DNA of 64,000 bases from contig JAZUAE010000028.1 in assembly GCA_045637805.1 (NCBI GenBank), forward strand, positions 7,913-71,912, written 5' to 3'. The notes under the pieces are model-generated. The model saw only the letters and a program-made list of their open reading frames with translations, searched no databases and was not told where the DNA came from. Shown here one piece after another: positions 42,395 to 52,001 of this stretch. A program made the position numbers and the translations under genes. This stretch comes from CAKVLG01 sp045637805. Lineage in GTDB: Bacteria > Bacillota > Clostridia > Christensenellales > UBA1242. Every line of letters starts with the position of its first letter. Within the stretch, counting starts at the first letter, position 1.

Positions 42395-44683
42395 CTATAA
42401 AAGATTATACATCTTTGAAGATGATAATTCAAGTTTTTGTGTTTTACTTTGATAATTTAATTCACCTAAAAGCAAGTTTCCACCGATTAATCCTAGATCA
42501 TAGAAAACTAAACAAGAGAAGCATATTTGTTCTAAACCTAAACATTGTTCACACTTTTTAAGTTTTTCAAAGAAATCAAAAAGAGAATTTGCATAGATAT
42601 TTTTTGAGTATCTTTGAATAGTTTTATATACTGAACCAAAAATTGCTCTATCCTTGTTTATATTAACTTTCAGATCACGAACTGTACCTATCTGTTCTAT
42701 TGCGTTGTATTGTTTTGCAAAGTGGTCGTGTTCACCTTCAATAAACACCCTAGTAAAGATTACGTTTTTGTAACCATTGAGCTCATTGCTTGAAATTACA
42801 CCGCTTGGAGATAAAAGTATTGTATTTTGGCGACTTGAAAGCGGCTCATGAGAAAATGTAAAGCCATAAAGATTATCTCCCACTTGATCTAAAGCTCTCT
42901 GACTATCTATAACTATTATTGTGCCAAATGCGGATTTTTCTGAGTATTTTTTCATAAGCTCTTTTAATGGCTTAAGTTCTTTTCTGCATTTTTCTTCAGA
43001 TTTTAATGATTGAAACTTATTGATTAGTGAGTTCATTACATTGTATTCGTTTTTAAATAAAAACTTTTCGGGATTTGAAATATATACTTCACGAAGAATA
43101 CCTTGTGCATAACTTTTACCCCTAAATTCATTCATTTCAAGATCAACTATAATATTTTTTGAAATAGGACTTTCAAAGAAGTTTTCAAGCCTACCCATGT
43201 TAAAAGCGATAATTTTCTTATCTTTACCTATGGTAAGTCTTAAATGCTTACTGTTTTTACCTGAAAGCTGTTCTGCGGATACTGCATTCTCTTTAAGCAT
43301 AAATATAGGCTTTTCATTCGCACAACCAAAAGGCTCAAGCTTGTCAACTTCGCTGATAAATGATGCGGAAATATCCTTTTCAGTTATTTCAATATCGTAA
43401 TTAAATTTCTTTAAATATGCATTGTCATCAATATGTTCAAAAGCTTCATTTATGCGTTTTAAAAACTCTTTGAAGTTAGCTTTTGTTACTTCGACACCAG
43501 CAGCCTGAGTATGACCGCCAAAACGTACTAAAATATTTTTAGATGGTTCTAAAGCTTTTAATATATCAATCCCGTCCAAACTTCTGCCACTGCCTTTATA
43601 TGTGTTGTTTGCACCTTCAGTAAATACAATACATGGTCTGTTAAACTCATGCATTACTTTTGACGCTAATATCCCAAGTATTCCTTCATGGAATTTGCCA
43701 CGAAGTATTATAATTTTATGTTTGCGTAGATCTAGTTTGTGTATTTGCTTTAAAATTTCTTCATTTGCCTCTTCAATACAAGCAAGACGTTTTTCATTAT
43801 CTTGTTCAATTTGAGAATATAATTCTTCAAGTTTTTTCTCGTCTTTTTCGATTAAAAATTTAAAGACTTTTATTCCTTGATCCATTCTACCACTAGCGTT
43901 TAGTTTTGGAACAACTCTAAACGATAAATCTGATGCGTTGACCGATTTAAAACCTAATTTTTTAAGCAAAAATGATATTGAGGCTCTAGCTTTACCACTA
44001 TTTATAATCTCTAAACCTTTAGTTACAATTGCACGATTTTCATCAAGCAGTGGGACGATATCACCAACTGTTGCAAGTGAGCAAATGTCTAAATATTCTT
44101 TTGCCGCACTAGTGCCACCTATTGCCTCTACTACCTTTAGAGCTACACCTGCGCCACAAAGCCCTTCAAAACCATAATCCTGCCCCTTAAATTTTGGGTC
44201 TACGGTTATGCAGTCAGGAATTTCACTAGTAGGTTCATGATGATCCGTAATAACAACATCAACGCCAAGGGATTTTAAAAGTTCAACCTCTTTTTTTGCA
44301 CTTACACCAAGGTCGACAGTTATTATAAGACTTGGTTTTGATTTTTCCATAATCTCATTAATCATGTCACGAGTTAAACCATAGCCATCATCAAATCTAC
44401 TTGGAATATATACGTCCACTTTTGCTCCAAGACTTGTTAAATATTGATGCATAATACTTGATGCACACACACCATCACAATCGTAATCACCATAAACAAC
44501 TATGCTTTCATTGTCTGCAACTGCCCTTTTTATTCTTTCAGCTGCTTCTTTCATACCACGGAGTTTATATGGGTCACGCAAATCTTTTATATCAGGATTA
44601 AGAAAAGCGGTAAGTGTGTCCCCACTTATCCCTCGTTTTTTCATAAATTCAATTATTCTTATATCTTTCAAATTTTTTTCCAT
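42395..44683 (-). CDS. recJ: Single-stranded-DNA-specific exonuclease RecJ
   Basis: RecJ is a 5'-3' ssDNA exonuclease of recombination and repair. It has 762 residues. DHH-family motifs are VYGDYDCDGVCASS, DLGVSAKKE and ITDHHEP in the N-terminal half, GSGRS and FGGHTQAAG in DHHA1, then an OB-fold. The last ~200 residues are the extra C-terminal domain found in Firmicutes. The N-terminus is shorter than in most RecJ proteins. No Shine-Dalgarno sequence precedes the ATG, and the secDF terminator ends about 7 nt upstream, so how it is expressed is unclear. Confidence 0.95.
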   Translation of the reverse strand: MEKNLKDIRIIEFMKKRGISGDTLTAFLNPDIKDLRDPYKLRGMKEAAERIKRAVADNESIVVYGDYDCDGVCASSIMHQYLTSLGAKVDVYIPSRFDDGYGLTRDMINEIMEKSKPSLIITVDLGVSAKKEVELLKSLGVDVVITDHHEPTSEIPDCITVDPKFKGQDYGFEGLCGAGVALKVVEAIGGTSAAKEYLDICSLATVGDIVPLLDENRAIVTKGLEIINSGKARASISFLLKKLGFKSVNASDLSFRVVPKLNASGRMDQGIKVFKFLIEKDEKKLEELYSQIEQDNEKRLACIEEANEEILKQIHKLDLRKHKIIILRGKFHEGILGILASKVMHEFNRPCIVFTEGANNTYKGSGRSLDGIDILKALEPSKNILVRFGGHTQAAGVEVTKANFKEFLKRINEAFEHIDDNAYLKKFNYDIEITEKDISASFISEVDKLEPFGCANEKPIFMLKENAVSAEQLSGKNSKHLRLTIGKDKKIIAFNMGRLENFFESPISKNIIVDLEMNEFRGKSYAQGILREVYISNPEKFLFKNEYNVMNSLINKFQSLKSEEKCRKELKPLKELMKKYSEKSAFGTIIVIDSQRALDQVGDNLYGFTFSHEPLSSRQNTILLSPSGVISSNELNGYKNVIFTRVFIEGEHDHFAKQYNAIEQIGTVRDLKVNINKDRAIFGSVYKTIQRYSKNIYANSLFDFFEKLKKCEQCLGLEQICFSCLVFYDLGLIGGNLLLGELNYQSKTQKLELSSSKMYNLL

Positions 44684-44690
44684 ATTAATT

Positions 44691-44718
44691 AAAAAGCCTA
44701 TTCAAAAAATGAATAGGC
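44691..44718 (-). terminator. Terminator of secDF, immediately before recJ
   Basis: GCCTATTCA / TGAATAGGC stem and TTTTT on the minus strand. Confidence 0.85.
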
Positions 44719-44733
44719 CGAGTTATTTATTTT

Positions 44734-45681
44734 TTATTTTTTTGTTTTGTTTTTAGCAGGTGCTGGTGAATTGTTCTTTGACAAGTGAGCTTCAAGTCTA
44801 ATTCTTGATATTTCAGCAAGTGTTATATTCGTCTTTGGGAGTATAAGCAATACTGAGAATGCTAATGATGCAAGACTCACGATTGTAACAAGAGACAACA
44901 TTAATGTTGAATATACACCTATAAACATCATGAATACTGCGAGGATTGCTATGCCTATTGTTACAAAGATGAATGGCTCAAGTGTAGACTTAACATTTTG
45001 TGTCATGATTAAATTTTCTTCACCGTCATCAAGACTTTTGCCAAGTGTTTGCGCACGATATTTTTCAAGCATAATGCTTGCAAAAAGTACTGCGAGCAAT
45101 GCAGAAACAATTATTACTATAATTCCAGCAAGTGAGAGCTGAATACGAGTAATAAACACGATTGAAAGTGTAAACATTATTTGAACTAAATATGTGAATG
45201 CTAATGCTAACCCGCCTGCAACACGATATCTAAATATACCAAATAATAATACTGCTAAAATTAATCCCACAATTACTAGTCCGATAGCAAGATATACATC
45301 GTTTTTAATTGTAGATTTAACTACACTTGATAAAATTGATGTTGTTTCAATACCAAGTTTTGATGCAATTTGTGTTTTGATAGTATCAATGTTTGCGATT
45401 GATTTATCTGCAATTCTAACAACTAAATATGATGTTGTTTCCTTGTCCTCCACTATAATTGAATCAATAGCAATACCATTGTCACCTAAAACATCTTCAG
45501 CTACCACCTTTGCTTGAGACTGAATAGCACTGTTTAAGTCTATTCTAAGCTCTGTGCCGCCAGCCTCCTTGAAGCCAAGGTTGATTCCAAGAACTGCAGT
45601 AATAACTATACCTGCAACAAGTACTGTAAAAGTAACTAAGAGTAATGCAAAATATGGGATAGTAAATTTCTTTTTAGCCAT
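44734..45681 (-). CDS. secF: Protein translocase subunit SecF
   Basis: SecF is a membrane partner of SecYEG that uses the proton gradient to help complete export. It has 315 residues. The first helix is at ~8-33. The periplasmic-like loop begins GGTELRIDLNS, and five more helices carry the conserved SecF pattern. It overlaps the end of secD by 8 nt. The C-terminus ends in a Lys-rich tail (SPAPAKNKTKK). Confidence 0.94.
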   Translation of the reverse strand: MAKKKFTIPYFALLLVTFTVLVAGIVITAVLGINLGFKEAGGTELRIDLNSAIQSQAKVVAEDVLGDNGIAIDSIIVEDKETTSYLVVRIADKSIANIDTIKTQIASKLGIETTSILSSVVKSTIKNDVYLAIGLVIVGLILAVLLFGIFRYRVAGGLALAFTYLVQIMFTLSIVFITRIQLSLAGIIVIIVSALLAVLFASIMLEKYRAQTLGKSLDDGEENLIMTQNVKSTLEPFIFVTIGIAILAVFMMFIGVYSTLMLSLVTIVSLASLAFSVLLILPKTNITLAEISRIRLEAHLSKNNSPAPAKNKTKK

Positions 45682-46996
45682 TTGTCTTTCCTCCTACCTT
45701 GCCATAAAGTTTTTCATTGCCTCTGTTAAATGATTCAAATATATTAACAAGGAATGGAATGAAACCTATGCTCATAATTAATGCAATTATAGCGCTGATA
45801 AATATAATCAGTGATGCAATTTGAACAGTTGCTACTGTAAAGATTGCAAACACGCCTGCAAGAATCGCAATAACTACGTTAGATACGAGATTTACAGGAA
45901 GTGATTTTTTGTATGCATTTTCAAGTGCTGCAGTTACTGTTTTACCAAGTTTTCTTTCAGATTCGACTTTGCCAAAGTAAACTAATGTTGATACGTTTAC
46001 TAATAACACACCAGCAATGATTGCTAAAACGCCTGTGATAGACAATTCGATTGTAGGGATTGCCCATAACATGAATATCATTATAATTGCCTCGGCCAAG
46101 AATGCAATTAAGTTAAGTAGTCCAAGTACTTTAAATCTTACGATCATATAAACCAAGCCAAGAAGTATTATTACCGCCAAAGAGATAAGTGGCAATAATT
46201 TTGCAAGTGGAAGCATGAACTCTGATGCGTTTGGATTTGCAATCAATGTTCCATTTCCGATTGTTGATGTCATTGTGTTGATTTCAACAATGTTAGAATC
46301 AAGTTCGATTGGAAGTGAACCAAGCATAACCTTTCTATTGAAATCTTCAGCAGATGCAATATCTTCAAATGTGAGTGGTAATGCATTGTAAGTAGATATT
46401 CCATCTACATTAACGCTTGTTTGCATATTTCCACCCATATAAATGTAGATAGAAGACGCTGCAGAAACAACTTCTCTAAACTTAACCACACCTGCGTCAT
46501 TAAACTCAATGTATGTCATGATTTGACCATTATAGTTTTTAACGCTTACACCACTAACATAGTTTGCACCATCGAGAATGATAGCATCATCGCTACTACT
46601 ACTGCGAATTTCAAACTTACCTACACCGATTGTTTGAAGCATTTTTATAATTTGTGAAGATGTTTGTCCACCATTTGGAGCTGACACTTCAATACGTAGA
46701 TTCTTATTTTCAACATTATAAATGCTGGCGTTTGAAAAGCCCTCACTCTCAAGTACGTTGTATATTTGCTCAGACGCATTATTGATTTTTGTGTCTGAGT
46801 TACCGCTTACTATTTTATACTCTGCGTAGTATCCACCCTCAATGTCACCAGCAAACTTTAAATCACCTATAAATGAATTATAAGTGTTAAAATTGCCCCA
46901 TGGCATCGGAACGAAAACAAACAAAGACGCAACTACTAATACGATTGCAAGTATAGCGATGTAAAGTTTTGCAAATTTTTTCTTGATTGGTTTCAT
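45674..46996 (-). CDS. secD: Protein translocase subunit SecD
   Basis: SecD is the other half of the SecDF export motor. It has 440 residues, with one N-terminal helix (~12-30), an extracytoplasmic domain (~45-270) with GDLKFAGDIEGGYYAEYKI, and five C-terminal helices. It is shorter than E. coli SecD, as usual in Gram-positives that keep separate SecD and SecF. The conserved DxxGG motif reads DIEGG, as expected. AAAGGA precedes the start. Confidence 0.93.
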   Translation of the reverse strand: MKPIKKKFAKLYIAILAIVLVVASLFVFVPMPWGNFNTYNSFIGDLKFAGDIEGGYYAEYKIVSGNSDTKINNASEQIYNVLESEGFSNASIYNVENKNLRIEVSAPNGGQTSSQIIKMLQTIGVGKFEIRSSSSDDAIILDGANYVSGVSVKNYNGQIMTYIEFNDAGVVKFREVVSAASSIYIYMGGNMQTSVNVDGISTYNALPLTFEDIASAEDFNRKVMLGSLPIELDSNIVEINTMTSTIGNGTLIANPNASEFMLPLAKLLPLISLAVIILLGLVYMIVRFKVLGLLNLIAFLAEAIIMIFMLWAIPTIELSITGVLAIIAGVLLVNVSTLVYFGKVESERKLGKTVTAALENAYKKSLPVNLVSNVVIAILAGVFAIFTVATVQIASLIIFISAIIALIMSIGFIPFLVNIFESFNRGNEKLYGKVGGKTNG

Positions 46997-47090
46997 ATTT
47001 TTTGTCCTTTCACTTACGTTTGGAATAATTATAAACCACCTGCGGCTTTATAGTCAATCGCTTTTAGAAATTATTTTAGACTAAACCACG

Positions 47091-47119
47091 AAAAAAGGCG
47101 AAAGCACAGCTTTCACCTT
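47091..47119 (-). terminator. Terminator upstream of secD
   Basis: An AAGGTGAAAGC / GCTTTCGCCTT stem is followed by a T-run on the minus strand. Confidence 0.85.
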
Positions 47120-47123
47120 GTTC

Positions 47124-47510
47124 TTATCTTTTCATATTAACAAGCAACACACCAAGTATTCCACCTGCAACACCGCAAAATACCATATCTAGTATAATAC
47201 TTACACCTAAACTAAACGCCCCCGCAAGAATGCTAAATATTACAAAGGCTAAAATTGAGTAAATTACACCAAAACAAACTCCTTTAATTAAACCTTTAGA
47301 CTTGTCTATTTTAAATACAAACACTAAACCAAGTAAAATACTTATCGCTTTGATTACCATGTTTATAGGCGAAATCACACTATCTTTTAACGAAAACCAT
47401 TTAATAAATAACGCAAATATAATAATAAGAAAAAGCGATGCAATTATTGATACAACTAAACTTATTAAATATTGTATAATTTTATTTTTGTTAATTTCAA
47501 CTTTATCCAT
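47124..47510 (-). CDS. Small four-helix membrane protein (TIGR04086/YrzE type)
   Basis: The gene encodes 128 residues with four predicted membrane helices (~12-35, 45-62, 73-95, 100-122) and little else. The helix pattern, the ending GGILGVLLVN and its place between yajC and secD fit the TIGR04086 family, conserved in Clostridia at this spot. No catalytic residues are visible. A role near the Sec machinery is suggested only by position. GAGGGTAAT precedes the start. Confidence 0.78.
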   Translation of the reverse strand: MDKVEINKNKIIQYLISLVVSIIASLFLIIIFALFIKWFSLKDSVISPINMVIKAISILLGLVFVFKIDKSKGLIKGVCFGVIYSILAFVIFSILAGAFSLGVSIILDMVFCGVAGGILGVLLVNMKR

Positions 47511-47557
47511 ACATTACCCTCTATCAAAAGATATGTACAAAGCAATTAAAAAAGAAC

Positions 47558-47585
47558 AAAAAAGATAGGCATTTGCCTACCTTTT
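47558..47585 (-). terminator. Terminator of yajC
   Basis: AAAGGTAGGCA / TGCCTATCTTT and a T-run on the minus strand. Confidence 0.85.
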
Positions 47586-47590
47586 ATACT

Positions 47591-48127
47591 TTATTTTTTT
47601 GTTGTCTTTTTTGTTGAAGATTTTTTTGCTGCAGTTTTCTTAGCTGGAGCTTTTTTCTCAACTTTTTCTTCAGTTTTTACTTCTTCAGCTTTTGCTTCAG
47701 GCGTTGTTGTCTCTTCAGGTTTCATTTCTTCTTTAACTTCAACTTTTTCAGCATCTTTCTTTACATCTTTTGCAATGGCTGCTGCTTGTGGGTTGTAGTT
47801 GAAGTTGAATTGAATAGCTGTTACATCAAATTCCATTGATGTTTTAGCACCCTTTGCACCAGTTTCAATTACAACTGTTGGAATATCTCCATCGCGGTTG
47901 ATTTTTGTAATTCTTCCGATAACACCACCGATTGTTCTAATCTTGTCGCCAACTTTCATTGAATCTAACATTGAGTTGAACTCTTTGTTTCTTTTTCTTT
48001 GTGTAAACATAGGGAAAACTAGCATAACAATTACAAGGCCGATTAATACTAAATAAATCCACCAACTGTTTGAATTGTTTGCTGCACCTGTGCTAGCTGA
48101 AGCTAAAATGTTAAATATATTCATCAT
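47591..48127 (-). CDS. yajC: Preprotein translocase accessory subunit YajC with Lys/Ala-rich tail
   Basis: YajC is a small partner of SecDF. It has 178 residues from ATG 48127; AAAGGAG lies 7 nt before it, and the frame upstream to 48163 lacks a ribosome site. One helix (~22-42, WIYLVLIGLVIVML) is followed by RKRNKEFNSMLDSMKVGDKI and a compact domain to ~115. The rest is an unusual Glu/Lys/Ala-rich tail ending in KKTAAKKSSTKKTTKK, similar in style to histone H1 tails. Ordinary YajC proteins have 85-120 residues. It is followed by the 4-TM protein and secDF. Confidence 0.93.
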   Translation of the reverse strand: MMNIFNILASASTGAANNSNSWWIYLVLIGLVIVMLVFPMFTQRKRNKEFNSMLDSMKVGDKIRTIGGVIGRITKINRDGDIPTVVIETGAKGAKTSMEFDVTAIQFNFNYNPQAAAIAKDVKKDAEKVEVKEEMKPEETTTPEAKAEEVKTEEKVEKKAPAKKTAAKKSSTKKTTKK

Positions 48128-48215
48128 TATTTCTCTCCTTTTTACTATAATTAATTTTAGCACACTTAAAAATTATTTAGCAAGTAAAAAATTAAGTATT
48201 TTGTCGCTAATTGTA

Positions 48216-49334
48216 TTAATATCCTGTTTTTGCAAGATATTCCTTTTTAAATTCTTCGTATCTATCCTCTTTTATAGCTGTACGTATTTGATCCATTAAA
48301 TGAGTTAAGTAATGCAGGTTGTGGATTGTAACTAATTGTCCGCCAAGCATTTCGCCAGCGTTGAACAAGTGTCTAAGATACGCTTTAGTATAGTTTTTAC
48401 ATACTGGACAATCGCACTCAGGGTCAAGAGGTGTAAAGTCATCTTTATATATTCCGTTTTTAACTACGACCTTGCCTTTACTTGTAAAGGCTGTACCATT
48501 TCTTGCAATACGTGCAGGAAGTACGCAGTCAAACATATCAATTCCTCTTTCTACGCCCTCTAAAATGCAATCAGGGCTACCAACGCCCATTAAATACCTC
48601 GCTTTATCTGATGGGTACTCTGGAGCTAACACATCAAGCATTTCATACATCTTCTTCTTAGGCTCACCAACTGACAGGCCACCTATTGAAAAACCAACGC
48701 GCGCGTAAGGCAATATATCTTTAAGCGATTGTTTACGCAAGTCAGGGTAAAAATTACCTTGAACAATCGGGAAAAGCATTTGTTTTGGATTTTTTTGGCA
48801 CTCGTAACAGATTTTAAGCCAGTCGTTTGTTCTCTTTAATGCTTTTCTAGCGTATTCATAGTCAACGCCATAATCTGAGCATTCATCAAACGCCATAATG
48901 ATATCTGAACCGAGTTTGTTTTGAACTTCCATACTCTTTTCAGGAGTAAACAAGTGTTTACTTCCATCTAAATGCGACTTAAACTCAACGCCTTTGTCAG
49001 TAATTTTATTCATATCGGATAAGCTAAACACTTGGAATCCGCCGCTGTCGGTTAGAATAGGTCTGTCCCAGTTCATAAACTTGTGCAAGCCGCCTGCCTT
49101 TTCGATAAGGTCTGCGCCTGGGCGCAAGTATAAGTGATATGTATTAGAAAGAATAATCTGGGCACCGAGTTCTTTTAAATCCCTTGTCTGTACACCTTTT
49201 ACTGTTGCCTGAGTTCCAACTGGCATAAACACTGGCGTTTCAATTTTACCATGAGGAGTAACAAGCTCTCCGCATCTGGCAAAGCTCTTACTTGATTTCT
49301 CTTTTTCCGTAAATTTAAAGTATTGTTTTTCCAT
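48216..49334 (-). CDS. tgt: tRNA-guanine transglycosylase
   Basis: Tgt exchanges guanine-34 of tRNA-Asn, -Asp, -His and -Tyr for preQ1. It has 372 residues in a TIM barrel. FMPVGTQATVKG, LTDSGGFQVFSLS (catalytic Asp), LPARIARNGTAFT and the zinc site DCDCPVCKNYTKAYLRHL are all visible. It follows queA by 8 nt, and with QueA and QueH (59.3 kb) completes the last steps of queuosine synthesis. The preQ1 genes queCDEF are not in this window. Confidence 0.98.
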   Translation of the reverse strand: MEKQYFKFTEKEKSSKSFARCGELVTPHGKIETPVFMPVGTQATVKGVQTRDLKELGAQIILSNTYHLYLRPGADLIEKAGGLHKFMNWDRPILTDSGGFQVFSLSDMNKITDKGVEFKSHLDGSKHLFTPEKSMEVQNKLGSDIIMAFDECSDYGVDYEYARKALKRTNDWLKICYECQKNPKQMLFPIVQGNFYPDLRKQSLKDILPYARVGFSIGGLSVGEPKKKMYEMLDVLAPEYPSDKARYLMGVGSPDCILEGVERGIDMFDCVLPARIARNGTAFTSKGKVVVKNGIYKDDFTPLDPECDCPVCKNYTKAYLRHLFNAGEMLGGQLVTIHNLHYLTHLMDQIRTAIKEDRYEEFKKEYLAKTGY

Positions 49335-49342
49335 ATTTTCCT

Positions 49343-50368
49343 CTATTTTATAAACATACTGTCGCCGAAGCTGAAAAATCTATATTTTTCTTCAACTGCT
49401 GTTTTATATACTGAAAGCATCTCTTCCCTTGAAGAAAGTGCAGATATTAGCATTAAAAGTGTACTTTCAGGCAAGTGGAAGTTTGTAATTAAACTGTCTA
49501 CAAATTTAAACTTATAACCTGGGTAAATAAAAATTTGCGTCTCGGTATTTACCGGTATAATCTCTCCACTTTCGTTTGCGGCGCTCTCAAGCGTTCTGAC
49601 TGAAGTCGTTCCTACGGCAATAATTCTTTTACCCGCAGCCTTTGCGTTATTGAGTTTGTCCGCAGTTTCTTTTGTTACAACAATTCTTTCGCTATGCATT
49701 ACATGGCTTTCGACATCGTCAACTTGAACAGGGCGGAATGTTCCAAGCCCAACCTCCAAGTTTACTTCCATGATTTCCACGCCTTTTCCCCTTACTTTTT
49801 GCATAAGTTCAGGAGTAAAATGCAATCCTGCTGTTGGAGCTGCGCTTGATCCTTTAATTTTTGCATAGACGGTATTATATCTATCCTTCTTTTCAAGCTT
49901 GGCCTTTATATATGGCGGAAGTGGCATCTCGCCTATTTTATCGAGTTCTGCCTCAAGCGTTCCATCTTTCACTGCAAATCTTACAACCCTGCCGCCGATT
50001 TCTTCCACGTTGTCCACAATTTCGCAAGACAAATTGTCTGAAAACGTTAGAATAGTTCCAACCGGTGCCTTTTTAGCAGGCTTTAAAAGTGCTTCATAAT
50101 CAGTTAGGTTGATTCTCTTTAAAAGCAATACCTCTATTTTTGCACCTGTTGATTTGTTGCCAAAAAGACGCGCCGGAATTACCTTTGTGTTATTCACAAC
50201 CAAAACATCGTTTGATGACAATTCATCTAATATATTATAAAAATGTTTGTGTGCTATTTGTTTAGTTTTTCGGTCATAAACCAAAAGCCTAGAATGATCT
50301 CTAGGTTCTACTGGAGTTTGAGCAATTAGCTCTTCAGGTAAATCATAATAAAAGTCGCTTGTTTTCAT
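49343..50368 (-). CDS. queA: S-adenosylmethionine:tRNA ribosyltransferase-isomerase QueA
   Basis: QueA turns preQ1 in tRNA into epoxyqueuosine using the ribose of SAM. It has 341 residues. FYYDLPEELIAQTPVEPRDHSRL at the start (conserved block at 7-29), SSAAPTAGLHF and GTTSVRTLES are family signatures. It overlaps ruvB by one base (TAATG) and precedes tgt, the typical Clostridia order. Confidence 0.98.
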   Translation of the reverse strand: MKTSDFYYDLPEELIAQTPVEPRDHSRLLVYDRKTKQIAHKHFYNILDELSSNDVLVVNNTKVIPARLFGNKSTGAKIEVLLLKRINLTDYEALLKPAKKAPVGTILTFSDNLSCEIVDNVEEIGGRVVRFAVKDGTLEAELDKIGEMPLPPYIKAKLEKKDRYNTVYAKIKGSSAAPTAGLHFTPELMQKVRGKGVEIMEVNLEVGLGTFRPVQVDDVESHVMHSERIVVTKETADKLNNAKAAGKRIIAVGTTSVRTLESAANESGEIIPVNTETQIFIYPGYKFKFVDSLITNFHLPESTLLMLISALSSREEMLSVYKTAVEEKYRFFSFGDSMFIK

Positions 50369-51390
50369 TACATCTTTCTTCCTAAGTGTTCATATGCTGC
50401 AGGAAGAGGCACTCTGCCTCTTGGCGTTCTTGCTATGAAACCTATCTGCAATAGGTATGGCTCATATACGTCTTCTATAGTTGTAACTTCTTCGCCTGTT
50501 GCTGCTGCGATTGTATCAACACCAACAGCTCTGCCACCAAACATATCTATCATTGACAGCAAGATATTTCTATCAACGTTGTCGAGGCCTAGGTCATCGA
50601 TTTCCATAGCTGCAAGTGCCATTTTTGTAATTGTTAAATCTATCATTCCACTGCCTTTAACTTCGGCAAAGTCGCGAACACGCTTTAAGAGTCTATTTGC
50701 AATTCTTGGCGTACCACGACTGCGGCGAGCAATCTCTATACTTGCATCTTTTTCGATTTTTGAGCCAAGTATTTTTGCCGATCTTGTTACAATTTTTGCA
50801 AGCTCTTCAGTTGAATACATCTCGAGTCTGCATATTACTCCAAAGCGGTCACGTAGTGGGCCGGTAAGCATTCCAGCTTTTGTGGTTGCGCCGATTAATG
50901 TAAATTTTGGAAGAGAAATTCTAACTGATCTTGCAGATGGACCTTCGCCTACCATGAAATCAAGTGCATAGTCTTCCATTGCTGGATATAAGATTTCTTC
51001 CACTTTATGATTCATTCTGTGTATTTCATCAATAAACAAAACATCATTTTCGTTGAGTTTAGTGAGAATTGCAGCTAAGTCACTCGCCTTTTCAATAGCA
51101 GGCCCACTCGTCATACTCATTTGTACGCCAAGTTCGTTTGCTATTACTGAGCTTAGTGTAGTTTTACCAAGCCCTGGAGGACCATATAAAAGAACATGAT
51201 CTAAAGCTTCTTTTCGCTTTTTTGCAGCAGTAATATATACCTCTAGATTGTCCTTTACTTTTTGTTGACCAACATATTCGTCCATTGTTTTAGGACGAAG
51301 TCCCACCTCAATATCGCTGTCTTCTATTTGCTCTTTTGTTGATACAATTCTTTCATTTTCGTTATCTTTATAACTGGTAAATTTTTCCAT
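50368..51390 (-). CDS. ruvB: Holliday junction helicase RuvB
   Basis: RuvB is the AAA+ motor of branch migration. It has 340 residues. Walker A is in LLYGPPGLGKTTLS, Walker B FIDEIHRM, and sensor GATTKAGMLTGPLRDRFG. The C-terminal winged helix ends GFIARTPRGRVPLPAAYEHLG. It follows ruvA by 12 nt in the ruvC-ruvA-ruvB run. Confidence 0.98.
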   Translation of the reverse strand: MEKFTSYKDNENERIVSTKEQIEDSDIEVGLRPKTMDEYVGQQKVKDNLEVYITAAKKRKEALDHVLLYGPPGLGKTTLSSVIANELGVQMSMTSGPAIEKASDLAAILTKLNENDVLFIDEIHRMNHKVEEILYPAMEDYALDFMVGEGPSARSVRISLPKFTLIGATTKAGMLTGPLRDRFGVICRLEMYSTEELAKIVTRSAKILGSKIEKDASIEIARRSRGTPRIANRLLKRVRDFAEVKGSGMIDLTITKMALAAMEIDDLGLDNVDRNILLSMIDMFGGRAVGVDTIAAATGEEVTTIEDVYEPYLLQIGFIARTPRGRVPLPAAYEHLGRKM

Positions 51391-51402
51391 GTTTTATCCT
51401 TT

Positions 51403-51993
51403 TTATAAACATTTTTTAATTATATCTTCAGTCTTGTCTGTTGCCTCTGCTTTAGATTTTACAAGTTTTGTTGCCTCGTCTTTCTTTATACCGAGTTCAA
51501 CTAAAACAGCAATGGCGTCAACCATATCACTAGTTAGTCCAGTTTCAGGAACAAGTTCCACAAAACCATCGGTTGGGCTCTGCGTCTTAATGTTTTCTTC
51601 AACTTTTTCTTTGAGTTCAAGTACAATGCGCTCCGCTGTCTTTTTACCAAGCCCCTTGATTTTAGTAAGCATACCTACATTTTTATTAACAACGGCGCTA
51701 GCAAGCATTCTAGCAGACATTCCTGACAAGATTTGAACTGCCATTTTAGGACCGATACCTGAAATTGATATCAAATTCATAAACATACGTTTTTCCTCTA
51801 GTGACGCAAAACCAAAAAGTGACACCGCATCTTCACGTACGTGCATGTATGTATAAACTTTTGCAGACTCTTTACTTGCAAGTTCCATAATTGAATCTAT
51901 AGAAGCGCAAACTTCATAACCTACGCCATTCACGTTTACTTCTATTAAGTTTTCATCTACTCTTGTAACTTTACCTGTAAGCGAATAAATCAT
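51403..51993 (-). CDS. ruvA: Holliday junction DNA-binding protein RuvA
   Basis: RuvA is the tetrameric junction-binding partner of RuvB. It has 196 residues. The N-terminal OB-fold (~1-65) has VNGVGYEV, helix-hairpin-helix motifs (ISGIGPKMAVQILS, IKGLGKKTAERIVLELK) are at ~70-130, and domain III is C-terminal. It starts 8 nt after ruvC. Confidence 0.97.
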   Translation of the reverse strand: MIYSLTGKVTRVDENLIEVNVNGVGYEVCASIDSIMELASKESAKVYTYMHVREDAVSLFGFASLEEKRMFMNLISISGIGPKMAVQILSGMSARMLASAVVNKNVGMLTKIKGLGKKTAERIVLELKEKVEENIKTQSPTDGFVELVPETGLTSDMVDAIAVLVELGIKKDEATKLVKSKAEATDKTEDIIKKCL

Positions 51994-52001
51994 AATCTCT
52001 C

